From the NCBI GenBank assembly GCA_019636875.1, contig JAHBWR010000017.1, forward strand, positions 1-40,630: DNA of 40,630 nucleotides, given 5' to 3'. Below, one piece after another: positions 15,813 through 24,511 of this stretch. Below the pieces are notes generated by a model. The model saw nothing but the letters and a program-made list of their open reading frames with translations. It did no database searches and had not been told where the DNA came from. The first letter of the stretch is position 1. Every line of letters begins with the position of its first letter. Origin of the DNA: Nitrospira sp. GTDB lineage: Bacteria > Nitrospirota > Nitrospiria > Nitrospirales > Nitrospiraceae. The position numbers and the translations under genes were made by a program.

Positions 15813-17738
15813 TTAGACCTTGTTTGAGATTGGTTCCTGCTCTAGAGGCATCCACACACCGAGAATCGTCCCTTTTCCGACCTCGCTGGTGACATAGATG
15901 TCGCCGCCGTGAGCCTCCACAATATTTTTGCAAATCGCCAGCCCTAGCCCTGTGCCGGTGCGCTTTCCCGCAGTCACAAACGGCTGAAATACCTGACCGA
16001 GGAGTTCAAGCGGGATCCCGTGTCCGGCGTCCTTCACTCGAATCATGATGCCGGGCCGTTCCTCGCGGAACAATTCATCCGCCGTGATCTGAATGGGCTC
16101 TCCCCTTGTGGGCGTGGCATCGATCGCGTTGTGGACGACGTTCAAGAGCACCTGTCTGAGCTGGTCTCGATCTGCATGGATTTCGCTGATCATGGGAGAA
16201 ACGTTTGTTTTAATGGAGAGTTCTTTCTCATCCAATCGGACCTTCAGCAGATTCGACACCTCATCGACAAGCTGGACGAGATCGACGCGAGTCGGTGCAA
16301 GCCGGCGAACCCGTGCAAAATCGACGATCTCGTTGACGATGCGATCCAATCGTCGAGTTTCTGACAGAATGACCTCAATCTCCCTCCGCTTCGCATCGTC
16401 GACCTCGAATTCATCCAAGAGGACTTTTGCCGTCGAACCGATCCCGACGAGAGGGTTCCTGAGCTCATGCGCGATACCCGCCGCGACCTGCCCCAACGTG
16501 GCAAGGTTTTCCGCCCGGTTCAGCCGGACCTGCAAGCTTTCGAGGGCCGTGATATCGATATTGAAGCCCATATAGATGATGTCGGAAGAATCAAAATCCA
16601 TAATCGGTACATGACGGCTTAAAATCTTTCTGACATTACCGTCATCGTGGACGAACCGGAAGATCGTTTCACAGGGCCGCCCCTCGGCAACAGCTTGGGC
16701 CAGAGTCATAAGCACACCGTTCCGATCCTCGGGATGAATGCGCTGGAGAAATGTGGATGGCGCGACTTCCTGCTCCGGGTCGAGACCGGCCAACTGCTGG
16801 TTATATCGGTTGCTGAATGTGACCTTCACCCCCTTCGTCATCACAATTCCTACGGGAGCGTGGTCCACCAGACCACGGTATTTGGCTTCTGATGTAGACA
16901 AATATGCATTCAGTTTCTTGAGGGCATAGGCCGATTGTTGGAGCTCCTCTACATCTTGGCGGATCCGTGAGCTCATCTTTCCCATCACGCGTGTGAGCTC
17001 ACCGATTTCATCTCTGCGTTCGAGTGAAGGAATGACGGGAACCGTTTCCCCACCACCTGAACTCACCGTCTTTGATAAGTCGACGAGGGGAGCCGCAATT
17101 GATTGTGCGATATACGCTTGCCCCACGATGACAAGAGCAAGGGTCACTACCGCACCGATCAACATGATGGTAATCGCCCAATACTGGTCGTAGCTCAACT
17201 GTGCCAGCTCCGTCTTCGTCGTTTGTCGTTCCAACTCATCGAAGCGTTTCATCCAGTCTCGAATCTCAACCATCATCTTCCTGCTTTTCCCGCTCTGAAT
17301 GTACACGGCTGCCTCTGCCGGGAAGCCGTTTTGGATATTGTGGATGTATTTTTCCTTTTCCTCGACATATTGAGTGACGAGCCTGTGAAGTTCTCTGAAT
17401 GGTGGATCCTCTTCAGGTGGAAGTCTTCCGGCCAACTCTCGTTCAAAGGTAAGGAGCGTCCTTTTTCCCTCTTCGAAACTGTTCAGGTACCGTTCGTCCT
17501 TTGTGAGAACATATCCGAGAAAGGTAGTTTCCAGGTCGGCGACCGATCGCATGTATTGGGCGGCCGTCTTCTGCAAGACATAACTCGCGTTCAGGCGTTC
17601 TTCATCGTCAAAAAATGTCAGGAGACCCATATAGGTCATCGTACCCAACAAGAGAAGAAAGAGCAGCGGTGCCACTGGAATCAGTAGTAGTTTGGGGAGG
17701 ATTGGGAGATCATCGAACAGCTTGTACTTGAGTTGCAT
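15813..17738 (-). CDS. Membrane-bound PAS sensor histidine kinase
   Basis: A 641-residue kinase. TM1 lies at about residues 12-40 and a helical periplasmic domain of about 145 residues (CHASE3-like or four-helix bundle) follows; TM2 is at 186-210, HAMP at 210-265 and PAS at about 285-400. The HisKA domain has phospho-acceptor His424 in GIAHELRNPLVGIGSTAKVL. The HATPase has an N box NVVHNAID (533-540), G1 DAGHGIP (570-576) and G2 GTGLGL (595-600). It should autophosphorylate on a periplasmic or PAS-sensed signal and pass the phosphate to one or both NtrC-type regulators that flank it. The signal is unknown. The ribosome-binding site is weak, and 106 bases separate it from the preceding regulator gene. 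Confidence 0.93.
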   Translation of the reverse strand: MQLKYKLFDDLPILPKLLLIPVAPLLFLLLLGTMTYMGLLTFFDDEERLNASYVLQKTAAQYMRSVADLETTFLGYVLTKDERYLNSFEEGKRTLLTFERELAGRLPPEEDPPFRELHRLVTQYVEEKEKYIHNIQNGFPAEAAVYIQSGKSRKMMVEIRDWMKRFDELERQTTKTELAQLSYDQYWAITIMLIGAVVTLALVIVGQAYIAQSIAAPLVDLSKTVSSGGGETVPVIPSLERRDEIGELTRVMGKMSSRIRQDVEELQQSAYALKKLNAYLSTSEAKYRGLVDHAPVGIVMTKGVKVTFSNRYNQQLAGLDPEQEVAPSTFLQRIHPEDRNGVLMTLAQAVAEGRPCETIFRFVHDDGNVRKILSRHVPIMDFDSSDIIYMGFNIDITALESLQVRLNRAENLATLGQVAAGIAHELRNPLVGIGSTAKVLLDEFEVDDAKRREIEVILSETRRLDRIVNEIVDFARVRRLAPTRVDLVQLVDEVSNLLKVRLDEKELSIKTNVSPMISEIHADRDQLRQVLLNVVHNAIDATPTRGEPIQITADELFREERPGIMIRVKDAGHGIPLELLGQVFQPFVTAGKRTGTGLGLAICKNIVEAHGGDIYVTSEVGKGTILGVWMPLEQEPISNKV

Positions 17739-17844
17739 TTGGATAAGACTCTATCTAGTTGACATCCTACCGAATCCAGGTTCTCACCAGTCGACACACG
17801 CAAGAGCGATCATGGGTTGTCAGGCGTGTCTGACTAATACGCAC

Positions 17845-19014
17845 TTACTGTGCTCCGGGAAAATCCCCTGGAGTTAACGTCCTGCCCACGGATAACATCA
17901 TCGCACGCTCAATCATGTTTTGAAGCTCCCGCACATTTCCAGGAAAGGGATACTGTTGAAGCTGCTTAACGGCTCGGGGATCGATGTCCGTGACATCCTT
18001 GCCCAACTCCACCCCATATTTCATCATGAAGAGCTTGGCAAGAGGGATAATGTCCTCGATACGATTCCGGATCGGGGGCACCAAGAACGGTACCGCGTTG
18101 AGACGATAAAAGAGATCCTCTCGAAACCGTCCGGCCGCCACTTCCGCCTTGAGGTCACGGTAGGAAGATGCAAGGACACGAAAATCTCCGACGATATCTT
18201 CTGTTCCACCGAGTCTTCGAAACGATTGATCCTCGACGATTCCCACCACTTTTCCTTGCATCGACAAATCAAGGTCCCCAATTTCATCGAGAAAGAGCGT
18301 GCCGTTTTCCGCCTGATCCAAGAGACCGAGTTTGCGCCGTTCTGCGCCGGCAAATGCCCCGCGTTCGTACCCGAATAAATCGCGCTCGAACCGTTGAGGA
18401 GAAAGACTCGTACAGCTGATCTTGACGAAGGGACCTTTCCCTCGCGTGCTGTTATGATGGATGACTCGGGCCAAAAACTCTTTCCCCGTACCGGTTTCTC
18501 CCATCAGCAAGACAGGCACATTCGGGAGTTGTGTCAAATGCCGTAACTGCCCGACCAAGGTTCTCATCGCGGGACTCAATGCAATGAGATCCCCTATGGT
18601 GTACTGGTCGGCTTGATGCTGGTGTTCATACGCAACTCTTCGCCGCAGAAGAATATGGTTGATGGCCCGAGTAACGACCCGCTCGACGTCTTCGAGGTCG
18701 ACCGTTTTAATGAGAAAGTCGAACGCACCGAGTTTCATTGCCTCAACGGCATCTTCCACTGTTCCGTAGGCGGTCAGCAGAACGACCAGAGCATCAGGCG
18801 ACTTCGTGTGGAGGGCTTCTAGAACTTGGATGCCGTCCATACCTGGCATTTTGAGGTCCAGAATGATGAGGTCCGGTGGGTCTTGTTCGACCGCATCGAG
18901 GAGCTCTTCCCCTGACTCAAACGACCGGACATGATGTTGCGTTCTGGAGAGACGTTTCCCCAATGCAGCACGAAAGGCCGGCTGGTCATCGACCAAGAAA
19001 ATGCTAACCTGCAT
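17845..19014 (-). CDS. NtrC-like response regulator without DNA-binding domain and with altered GAFTGA
   Basis: A 389-residue protein with receiver (phosphorylation site D53) and AAA+ domains closely similar to the regulator at 14426-15808. Walker A GETGTGKE (172-179) and Walker B GTLFLDE (238-244) are intact, but the sigma-54 contact loop reads GAFAGA (219-224), and the protein ends just after the AAA+ C-terminal helices (GRTLTPGDFPGAQ). No Fis-type helix-turn-helix is encoded in the 106 bases that follow in any obvious frame. It probably cannot activate sigma-54 in the usual way; it might form mixed hexamers with its partner, act as a phosphate sink or titrate the kinase. First gene of the kinase-regulator operon; an AGGAGG lies about ten bases before the ATG. 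Confidence 0.9.
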   Translation of the reverse strand: MQVSIFLVDDQPAFRAALGKRLSRTQHHVRSFESGEELLDAVEQDPPDLIILDLKMPGMDGIQVLEALHTKSPDALVVLLTAYGTVEDAVEAMKLGAFDFLIKTVDLEDVERVVTRAINHILLRRRVAYEHQHQADQYTIGDLIALSPAMRTLVGQLRHLTQLPNVPVLLMGETGTGKEFLARVIHHNSTRGKGPFVKISCTSLSPQRFERDLFGYERGAFAGAERRKLGLLDQAENGTLFLDEIGDLDLSMQGKVVGIVEDQSFRRLGGTEDIVGDFRVLASSYRDLKAEVAAGRFREDLFYRLNAVPFLVPPIRNRIEDIIPLAKLFMMKYGVELGKDVTDIDPRAVKQLQQYPFPGNVRELQNMIERAMMLSVGRTLTPGDFPGAQ

Positions 19015-19354
19015 GAGGCGATGCTCCTCCTATAAGACGAGAAGCTCCTTGGTCCGTTCGGGTGCCTTCCACCTGGCCATCTCCACTTTCTTGAGCACCG
19101 GAACCATGAATACTGAAGAGCATTATCTCTCTAGTCCCCCGGCTTCAAACGCGTTAGGCTAATTACCTCTCACATCGAATAATCACGTCTCCTTATGAAC
19201 CGACCCGGTCTAGTACAAGCCTTTGTGACAAGACGACGGTGAAGAGCCCTAGACAAAAACGGCCGCCGATGACTCTCCCTTTCCGCTTATTGACCTGTGT
19301 CAGGAACCCCACTCAAGATAATTACTCTCGGCATCCATTACCGTAGTCGTCGAC
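19015..19354. other. Intergenic region upstream of the regulator operon
   Basis: A 340-base gap between the stop of the SulP gene and the start of the first regulator, both on the minus strand. It should hold the promoter of the two-component operon, but I see no convincing sigma-70 or sigma-54 pair. No open frame, hairpin or dyad of the GCAC-N10-GTGC type was found. Confidence 0.45.
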
Positions 19355-21109
19355 TTAGGCGGCGTTTTCATGAGCGTGATTCACTCGGTAGGCCAACGCA
19401 TGTGTTGAATGAGGAACGAAATATTCGCTCCCAACGATAATGCAATTATATCCTTGCTGGAAACAGTACTGTCGAAAATAATACAAATACTCCATAGCCG
19501 TGTGGTCCACGACGTGCCCACGTAGGATCAACATCAAATTGTGCCGTGGAGGAACGTGCGCCAAGAGCTCCCTTAGTCGTGCATCAAGTCTCAACACGTT
19601 CATGCAGCTGATCGATGAGAGATACACCTTATAAGGATGATGTACGTGACTACCTGACTCACAGATAATGAGCGAGGGTTCACTCGAGATTCGACCGTCT
19701 CCGATGCGAATGACGGGATCGCGGAATAATTCCTTCAGAGATTCAATGAGGTATGCGTAGAAGGAATCATGTGTGATTGAGCGGAATCGCGAATCGAAGG
19801 CTAAGGCCATTACCACATCACGGCAAAGGAGAGCGACCTTCGTCATAACTCCTATCAAAATACCAAGTAGGAGATTTGATGTGAACAAGGTCACTATAAC
19901 ACAGGCAAGTGCGATGACGATCTGTTCCCTCCCGATCCTAAGAATGCGGAGAAAAATCGACGGATTACATAGTTTCCAACCGACAAAAATGAGCAGGGCA
20001 GCCAGGACGGCGAGAGGAATCCGATTAATCAGTGCACTCCCGAACCATAGGATAATGGCCATGAAGCCGGCGTAGTACGTGTTCGCCCACAAAGTTTTTC
20101 CCCCAGCCAACATGTTGGCCGTGCTTTTGATTCCTCCCGGAATGATCATTAATCCCCCGACCAAACCAGAGAGCAACGTGGAGACTCCCATTGCTCGCAG
20201 CGTAACGTTGGGATCCGACCTTCGAGCGAAGGGATCAATCTTGTCAAGCGCGAGGATGGTGGCCAACGACTCGGTGGCGTTGATCAGGGTGAGTATCAAC
20301 ACGGTTACCAAGAGTGTGACCCAAAGCTCCGGGTGGGCCCATGCTGAGGAGAAATCCGGGAAACGCACGCCTTGTTGTAGGATATCTTCTGGAATTGAGA
20401 TCAGGTATCCCGAAGGGAATTGAAAGAACCACCCAGCGAGTGCCCCCCAAATGACGACGAGCAGTGGAGCCGGGATGGCTTTCGTCCATCGCTGTTCCTT
20501 GATCCGACTGTTATACATGGTGAAGAGGATGGCAAGCGCGACGGCTCCGACCGCAAAAACCCTTGGATTTAGACTCATGACCTGGTCCGGGAGCCGAAAA
20601 AGAGCGTCCGGAACATTGTTCGTATAAGGAACCTGATGGCCTAGGAGGGCTGGCAGCTGCTGGATGATAACCAGCAGCCCAATAGCCATCAACATGCCCT
20701 GGATGACAGAACTTGGGAAATACATGGAGAGCCGTCCGGCGTCATACATACTCAATACCACCTGGAGGATACCCGAGAGACATATGGCCACGAGTACCAG
20801 CGGATAGCCTACCTCTAGATTTCCTTGACCGAGTACATACATACCGGCCAGCAAGGCTGGAGCTAGTCCTACTGCAGGACCGGCAATCGTGATATAGGCT
20901 CCACCGAGAAAAGGGAAGATAGCTCCAGCGATGATGGCGGAGATCACACCGGCAATAGGAGGCGCTCCTGAAGCTATGGCTATACCCAAGGAAAGCGGGA
21001 GACCCAGCAACGCGACCTGTAGGCCAGCCAATAGATCGTTACGCCAGAACTTCAGCCCTGGAATTCCGTTTTGTGGGCTCTCCGCCTTCGATGTGCGCGC
21101 TGTTTCCAA
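19355..21109 (-). CDS. SulP (SLC26-like) anion transporter, candidate bicarbonate transporter
   Basis: A 584-residue protein with 10-12 membrane segments (about residues 25-430) followed by a STAS-like cytoplasmic domain (about 470-575, with LMLILRGHVVDHTAMEYLYY and CIIVGSEYF). Family features are DLLAGLQVALLGLPLSLGIAIASG at the N-terminus, the sulfate-transporter-type ITIAGPAVGLAPALLAGM, and LINATESLATILALDKIDPF. The subgroup includes Na+-dependent bicarbonate transporters such as BicA and sulfate permeases; sequence alone cannot decide, but the neighbourhood favours bicarbonate. The frame begins with TTG at 21109 (GGGAG ten bases upstream); no ATG lies in this frame before the first membrane segment. 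A possible sigma-54 promoter lies 140-155 bases upstream. Confidence 0.88.
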   Translation of the reverse strand: METARTSKAESPQNGIPGLKFWRNDLLAGLQVALLGLPLSLGIAIASGAPPIAGVISAIIAGAIFPFLGGAYITIAGPAVGLAPALLAGMYVLGQGNLEVGYPLVLVAICLSGILQVVLSMYDAGRLSMYFPSSVIQGMLMAIGLLVIIQQLPALLGHQVPYTNNVPDALFRLPDQVMSLNPRVFAVGAVALAILFTMYNSRIKEQRWTKAIPAPLLVVIWGALAGWFFQFPSGYLISIPEDILQQGVRFPDFSSAWAHPELWVTLLVTVLILTLINATESLATILALDKIDPFARRSDPNVTLRAMGVSTLLSGLVGGLMIIPGGIKSTANMLAGGKTLWANTYYAGFMAIILWFGSALINRIPLAVLAALLIFVGWKLCNPSIFLRILRIGREQIVIALACVIVTLFTSNLLLGILIGVMTKVALLCRDVVMALAFDSRFRSITHDSFYAYLIESLKELFRDPVIRIGDGRISSEPSLIICESGSHVHHPYKVYLSSISCMNVLRLDARLRELLAHVPPRHNLMLILRGHVVDHTAMEYLYYFRQYCFQQGYNCIIVGSEYFVPHSTHALAYRVNHAHENAA

Positions 21110-21250
21110 TTGACCATGTCTCCCACTTTCCGACTGCGCGGACTCCCCATAGAGACCGCTTTGAAACCGTGCCCTAAGTCTTCACCTCAGGAACTTCATC
21201 TTTTCTACCTGAATAGCTGTACGCAGCTATGTCCGCATGATTTGTCTCAA

Positions 21251-21266
21251 GCACATGTGATGCCAT
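21251..21266 (-). promoter_or_regulatory. Weak sigma-54 promoter candidate for the SulP gene
   Basis: Read on the minus strand the sequence is TGGCATCACATGTGC: the GG and GC pairs are ten bases apart, as required for a -24/-12 promoter, and TGGCAT matches consensus. The -12 block (GTGC) is only partial. It would give a leader of about 130 bases to the TTG start. The nearest CGCAC-N10-GTGCG dyad is 300 bases upstream, much further than at the other three promoters. Confidence 0.35.
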
Positions 21267-21566
21267 GATGATATGTTCAAGTCTGTCTTGGCTCTCACTC
21301 ATGCGATGAGCCCGAGGATTCCTGATTGCCACGCAGTCCATCACATTCCTATGAACCGCCTCGAGTGATTTTTCTCTTCTAAAGCTGAAATGTGCGGTAG
21401 TTGCCGGAGCGACTCGTGCGTGGTCGCTCATGGCTAGACATTTGGAGGCCCTGTGCCTCCCGGTCCTACCAAGTGTCCGTTCCAAGGCATTCTTGCGGTG
21501 ACCATAACCGAATTTACGGAGATGGGGACCTGAACATGGCAATCCATTCATCAAAAAGAGCGAGTT

Positions 21567-21586
21567 CGCACTCTCCACACTGTGCG
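21567..21586. promoter_or_regulatory. CGCAC-N10-GTGCG dyad (putative activator site) upstream of the lipoprotein gene
   Basis: Half-sites CGCAC (21567-21571) and GTGCG (21582-21586) are separated by ten bases. The left flank GCGAGTTCGCAC is close to GCGAAATCGCAC of the element at 31.0 kb. The site lies 128 bases before the GG of the sigma-54 promoter at 21713. NtrC-family regulators bind such interrupted dyads at this kind of distance. Confidence 0.6.
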
Positions 21587-21712
21587 ATACCATGCGGAAC
21601 CATGGATTTTCCCCTGGTTCGATGCCCCTTGGCGCTATTCGAAGCAGAAGGTCTTACTGATTCCAATGTTTGAAGTTCTACAACCCCACCTTACAGACCT
21701 ACCAAGAATAAA

Positions 21713-21728
21713 CGGCTCGGTTTTTGCT
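21713..21728 (+). promoter_or_regulatory. Sigma-54 promoter of the lipoprotein / P-II-like unit
   Basis: CGGCTCGGTTTTTGCT matches the -24/-12 consensus (TGGCACG-N4-TTGCT) with GG at 21714-21715 and GC at 21726-21727, exactly ten bases apart. Transcription would start near 21739 and reach the lipoprotein ATG after about 130 bases. A weaker second match (TGGGAGCTCTCGTGCT) lies at 21777-21792. The remaining sequence from 21110 to 21869 has no recognisable gene. Confidence 0.6.
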
Positions 21729-21869
21729 CAATCCCCTCTATGGAAGGTCTCCGGAGAAGAAAGCAAGAATTGGTCGTGGGAGCTCTCGTGCTGATGGATC
21801 ATGCGACGGGAGATTCCATGATGACCACACTGGTGGATGTTAACGATTCTTCTACGGAAGGAGATGGCC

Positions 21870-22541
21870 ATGAGAGGCTTGGCGGCCCAGAATGCAATGA
21901 AATACAAGAGAAATGTTGAAATATTCGCCGGATGGGGGTTCTTCGTAACTCTTCTCTCTTTCTGTCTTGTTGTGACACTTGGCTGCACATCTGTCCGTAC
22001 GCCGATGAAACCAGGATCGCCTGGTTCGCTGAAGCCGGACGAAGGTTTGGTTCTCGGTCGTATTCAGCTCATGGGAAGTAACGGTGAACGGTTTGCCTCT
22101 CCGAATCAGCCATTTCGCAGTCCTTTTCATATTCAGTGGAGACTCAAGGACGCATCGGCAGGGAAGGAGTTTGTGATCGACCGCCTCCCTCGTGCGGAGC
22201 CATTCGTGGTGAAATTGCCAGCCGGATCGTACCAGCTCACTGCGGTGAGTTTCGATACAGCCTTGGGTATTTGGCAAGCAACCCTACCGGCTAACTTTAC
22301 AGTCAACCCTCGGGGATGTACCTATCTTGGTACATGGGAACTGCGTATGAATGCCGGATTTTTTGACGGCTTCGTATCTCGCCGGGTCATCGACCAGCGC
22401 AGCGTGGCAGAAAGTGATCTGAAACCCTTTATAGAGGATGGGGTACGGCCGCCGATGATTGCCCAGTTGGGCCCAGCGGAGGAAAGCCCATTAATCTTGA
22501 CCTTCAGGACCCAGGGGACGGATTTGACCTCACCCCCGTGA
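21870..22541 (+). CDS. Putative outer-membrane lipoprotein of unknown function
   Basis: A 223-residue protein with a lipoprotein signal: basic N-region, hydrophobic WGFFVTLLSFCLVVTL and a lipobox ending LGC at Cys39. The mature part begins with a Pro/Gly linker and a beta-rich domain (GLVLGRIQLMGSNGERF, VKLPAGSYQLTAVSFDTALG, NPRGCTYLGTWELRM), suggestive of a small envelope-anchored sandwich; I do not recognise a named family. The start chosen is the ATG with GGAAGGAG six bases upstream; an ATG two codons earlier and an extended frame from 21837 are less likely. It lies behind a sigma-54 promoter and dyad, and 154 bases before a P-II-like gene on the same strand, perhaps in one transcript. Confidence 0.75.
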   Translation: MRGLAAQNAMKYKRNVEIFAGWGFFVTLLSFCLVVTLGCTSVRTPMKPGSPGSLKPDEGLVLGRIQLMGSNGERFASPNQPFRSPFHIQWRLKDASAGKEFVIDRLPRAEPFVVKLPAGSYQLTAVSFDTALGIWQATLPANFTVNPRGCTYLGTWELRMNAGFFDGFVSRRVIDQRSVAESDLKPFIEDGVRPPMIAQLGPAEESPLILTFRTQGTDLTSPP

Positions 22542-22695
22542 TGGACTTATCAGTTCCTTACCCAATCGGCTTATGAGGAGTTCAGGTTATGGAGGAGCAC
22601 AAGAAGACGGTGTGCTGACTATCGATAGTTGTATCGTACCAATTTAACAGAATAGGCATAACGGGAACCACACATCCAAACAGTAAGGACTATTT

Positions 22696-23001
22696 ATGGT
22701 TGCACTATTGATCGTGTTTCGTTCGTCAATGACTAATGATTTGGAAGAGGCCATGCGCCAAAGCGGCATCAGCGCGTATACTCTCATCGACAATGCCACT
22801 GGCAAAGGGGAAACAGGGAACGTGGTTGGATCCTTTTTCTACCCTGGAAGGAATTCCGTAATCGTCGCTGTACTCCCGGATGATCAGGTGGATAAAGCCA
22901 CCGGCGCTTTGAGAAGTTTTCACGCCGAACGCCTAAAGAATTCGGGAGGACGCCCCATTCCTTTTAAACTGTTCTCGTTTCCTTGTCGGGAATTGATTTG
23001 A
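22696..23001 (+). CDS. Second P-II-like small protein (stand-alone)
   Basis: A 101-residue protein with the P-II-like fold pattern: a first strand VALLIVFRSSMTNDLEEAMRQ, then SGISAYTLIDNATGKGETGNV in the T-loop position, NSVIVAVLPDDQVDKATGAL for strand-helix and a C-terminal IPFKLFSFPCREL. It is only distantly similar to the P-II-like protein of the dab operon. AAGGA lies six bases before the ATG. Such proteins regulate transporters or enzymes by ligand binding; possible partners here are the SulP transporter next door or the RND pump downstream. Ligand and partner cannot be read from sequence. Confidence 0.65.
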   Translation: MVALLIVFRSSMTNDLEEAMRQSGISAYTLIDNATGKGETGNVVGSFFYPGRNSVIVAVLPDDQVDKATGALRSFHAERLKNSGGRPIPFKLFSFPCRELI

Positions 23002-23932
23002 TTCTTTCCGGAACGGCTATTGTGACGTTCTCGATCATTGCGACGGTGGCTTCAGCTACAGCTAGATCAAGCTGAGCTTCCCTGAATAGGTACGTGATCG
23101 TTTCGCCCAGCCTCCCCGTCTCAGAGTGGGTGCCTACACTGCGGTCTATCCAGCCTCTTGAACAAGTTCGGTTTAGAGGGTCAGACTGACTCGGCTGTCA
23201 TATTGGCATCGTTCACGATGCAGTACAGTTGCCAAAATTGCGAATCCGCTGGTGTACTTGGTTACGCTTTCCCTCAAGTGATCCCCGGTATGAGCACATT
23301 TTGTTGTCGGTTGCGTTCAACGTTGATTCCCTGTGGGCTGGGCGCAGCAATACGGCTCATCACGCGCAAACCCAAGAGGAGGTTATTGCGTCTCTTTTAA
23401 GCCTAAGAGATCGCTGTACTTCCTGAATCGAGCCGATTGTATTTCACCTCGCTAATCCAGGTTGGTGGTTGCTCAATGAAACAACTTGAGGTTGAGCGGT
23501 ACAGAGGGAGAGTGGGGTAGCTTTATCCGCCGAACCGCTGGATATTCTCCAGGAGGTGACTCAATGAGAGAAGAGTCGATGTCACAACTTGTTGACGCTC
23601 TCGTTCCGTGTAACGCAATGGTACGAGTCGCCGCCGCTGCCATCCCCTCAGCGAAAAGATCTTACCCATAGAGTTTTCCGGCGAATCGCACAGCATCACG
23701 AATTCCTTCCCTTGACTATCTTCCATAATGAGGCCTTTGATCTGCATATGACCCCACTTTCTTCTCAATGAAGCCCTAGAATGCAACTCGTGGGCTACCG
23801 ACATCCAAATCTCAGCCCTTCCAGCAAACGTTCCTCTACGATCACCAACCTCCTTGGAGAAGATGAGGCACTCTGTCGTGATACGACATCACACCCTCTC
23901 TCACTCAGATTGACCCCCTCTGTGAGTAGGAA
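23002..23932. other. Long stretch without a clear gene
   Basis: About 930 bases between the P-II-like gene and the DUF3365 gene. The only frame worth noting is on the minus strand (23523-23804, listed separately). Short plus-strand frames at 23158-23426 look like decayed, cysteine-rich sequence without a ribosome-binding site. No tRNA, terminator, sigma-54 promoter or dyad was seen. It may be a remnant of lost genes. Confidence 0.45.
23523..23804 (-). CDS. Doubtful hypothetical protein
   Basis: A 93-codon minus-strand frame starting with ATG at 23804; an inner ATG gives 74 residues beginning MQIKGLIMEDSQGKEFVMLC. That part looks protein-like (alternating hydrophobic residues, then DSPENSMGKIFSLRGW), while the ends are basic. 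There is no good ribosome-binding site at either start and no family is recognised. It might be a fragment of an older gene. Confidence 0.3.
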   Translation of the reverse strand: MSVAHELHSRASLRRKWGHMQIKGLIMEDSQGKEFVMLCDSPENSMGKIFSLRGWQRRRLVPLRYTERERQQVVTSTLLSLSHLLENIQRFGG

Positions 23933-24511
23933 TCACCGAGTGTTCACAGGAAATTCGATGACCAAGCCACCCATAATATCGCCAACTTGGAAATCTCGCT
24001 TCGGACTCTTCGGGTGATTATTATGGCAGGACACGCACGCCTGGCTGACGGCTACATCAGGATAAATAGCACGAAAATATGTTTGAGCATCACCTTTGAT
24101 GATTCGAGAGATCGGACGCTCCGGTCGTACGTTCAGACCCTCTAGACTGCTCTTATCGACTTGATCACGAGGGCTGTTCTTCACATTGATCGGCCAAAGG
24201 CTGATCAATTGATAGCGAAGCCCGTTGAATTTTGATGAAAACCTCTGGCTTGTTTCGTTGAGGACTTGAACGGGTAGAGGAACAGTTTTCTTCTCAGTAT
24301 GCCATTCCCCGCCTGCCTTTGCGATTCCCTGTTCCTCTAGCAGCTCGACAACATGGCTCGTGTAGAAGGCTCGGTGGCTTTCAACCACTGCATAGACATA
24401 GTCTGCAACCGTTTCCGGTGTTAGGCTTGGCAGGTCTGCTGCGTGCCCCTTTACGGATATACCAGAAACTACGATCAGAGAGGCAACAGTAAGGGTGCTA
24501 ATCCATTTCAT
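23933..24511 (-). CDS. Secreted one-haem DUF3365 (Tll0287-like) protein
   Basis: A 192-residue protein with a Sec signal peptide (MKWISTLTVASLIVVSGISVKGHA, cleavage near residue 24). The mature part is a Tll0287-like sensor/haem domain with one c-type haem site, CVSCH at residues 159-163, followed by the family motif NNHPKSPKRDFQVGDIMGGLVIEFP. The N-terminal helix VADYVYAVVESHRAFYTSHVVELL is also typical. Such proteins are periplasmic and are thought to sense redox state or gas ligands. AGAGGA lies just before the ATG. It stands alone, 148 bases downstream of the RND operon end on the same strand; the gap holds a long-spaced inverted repeat (24535-24543 and 24583-24591). Confidence 0.85.
   Translation of the reverse strand: MKWISTLTVASLIVVSGISVKGHAADLPSLTPETVADYVYAVVESHRAFYTSHVVELLEEQGIAKAGGEWHTEKKTVPLPVQVLNETSQRFSSKFNGLRYQLISLWPINVKNSPRDQVDKSSLEGLNVRPERPISRIIKGDAQTYFRAIYPDVAVSQACVSCHNNHPKSPKRDFQVGDIMGGLVIEFPVNTR

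Noticed and set aside
21174..21593. Minus-strand frame of 139 codons upstream of the SulP gene
   Set aside because: Part of it (AIRNPRAHRMSESQDRLEHI) faintly recalls RNP-x-AH-type hypothetical proteins, but there is no ribosome-binding site and the frame covers the sigma-54 candidate and the dyad, so regulatory use fits better.
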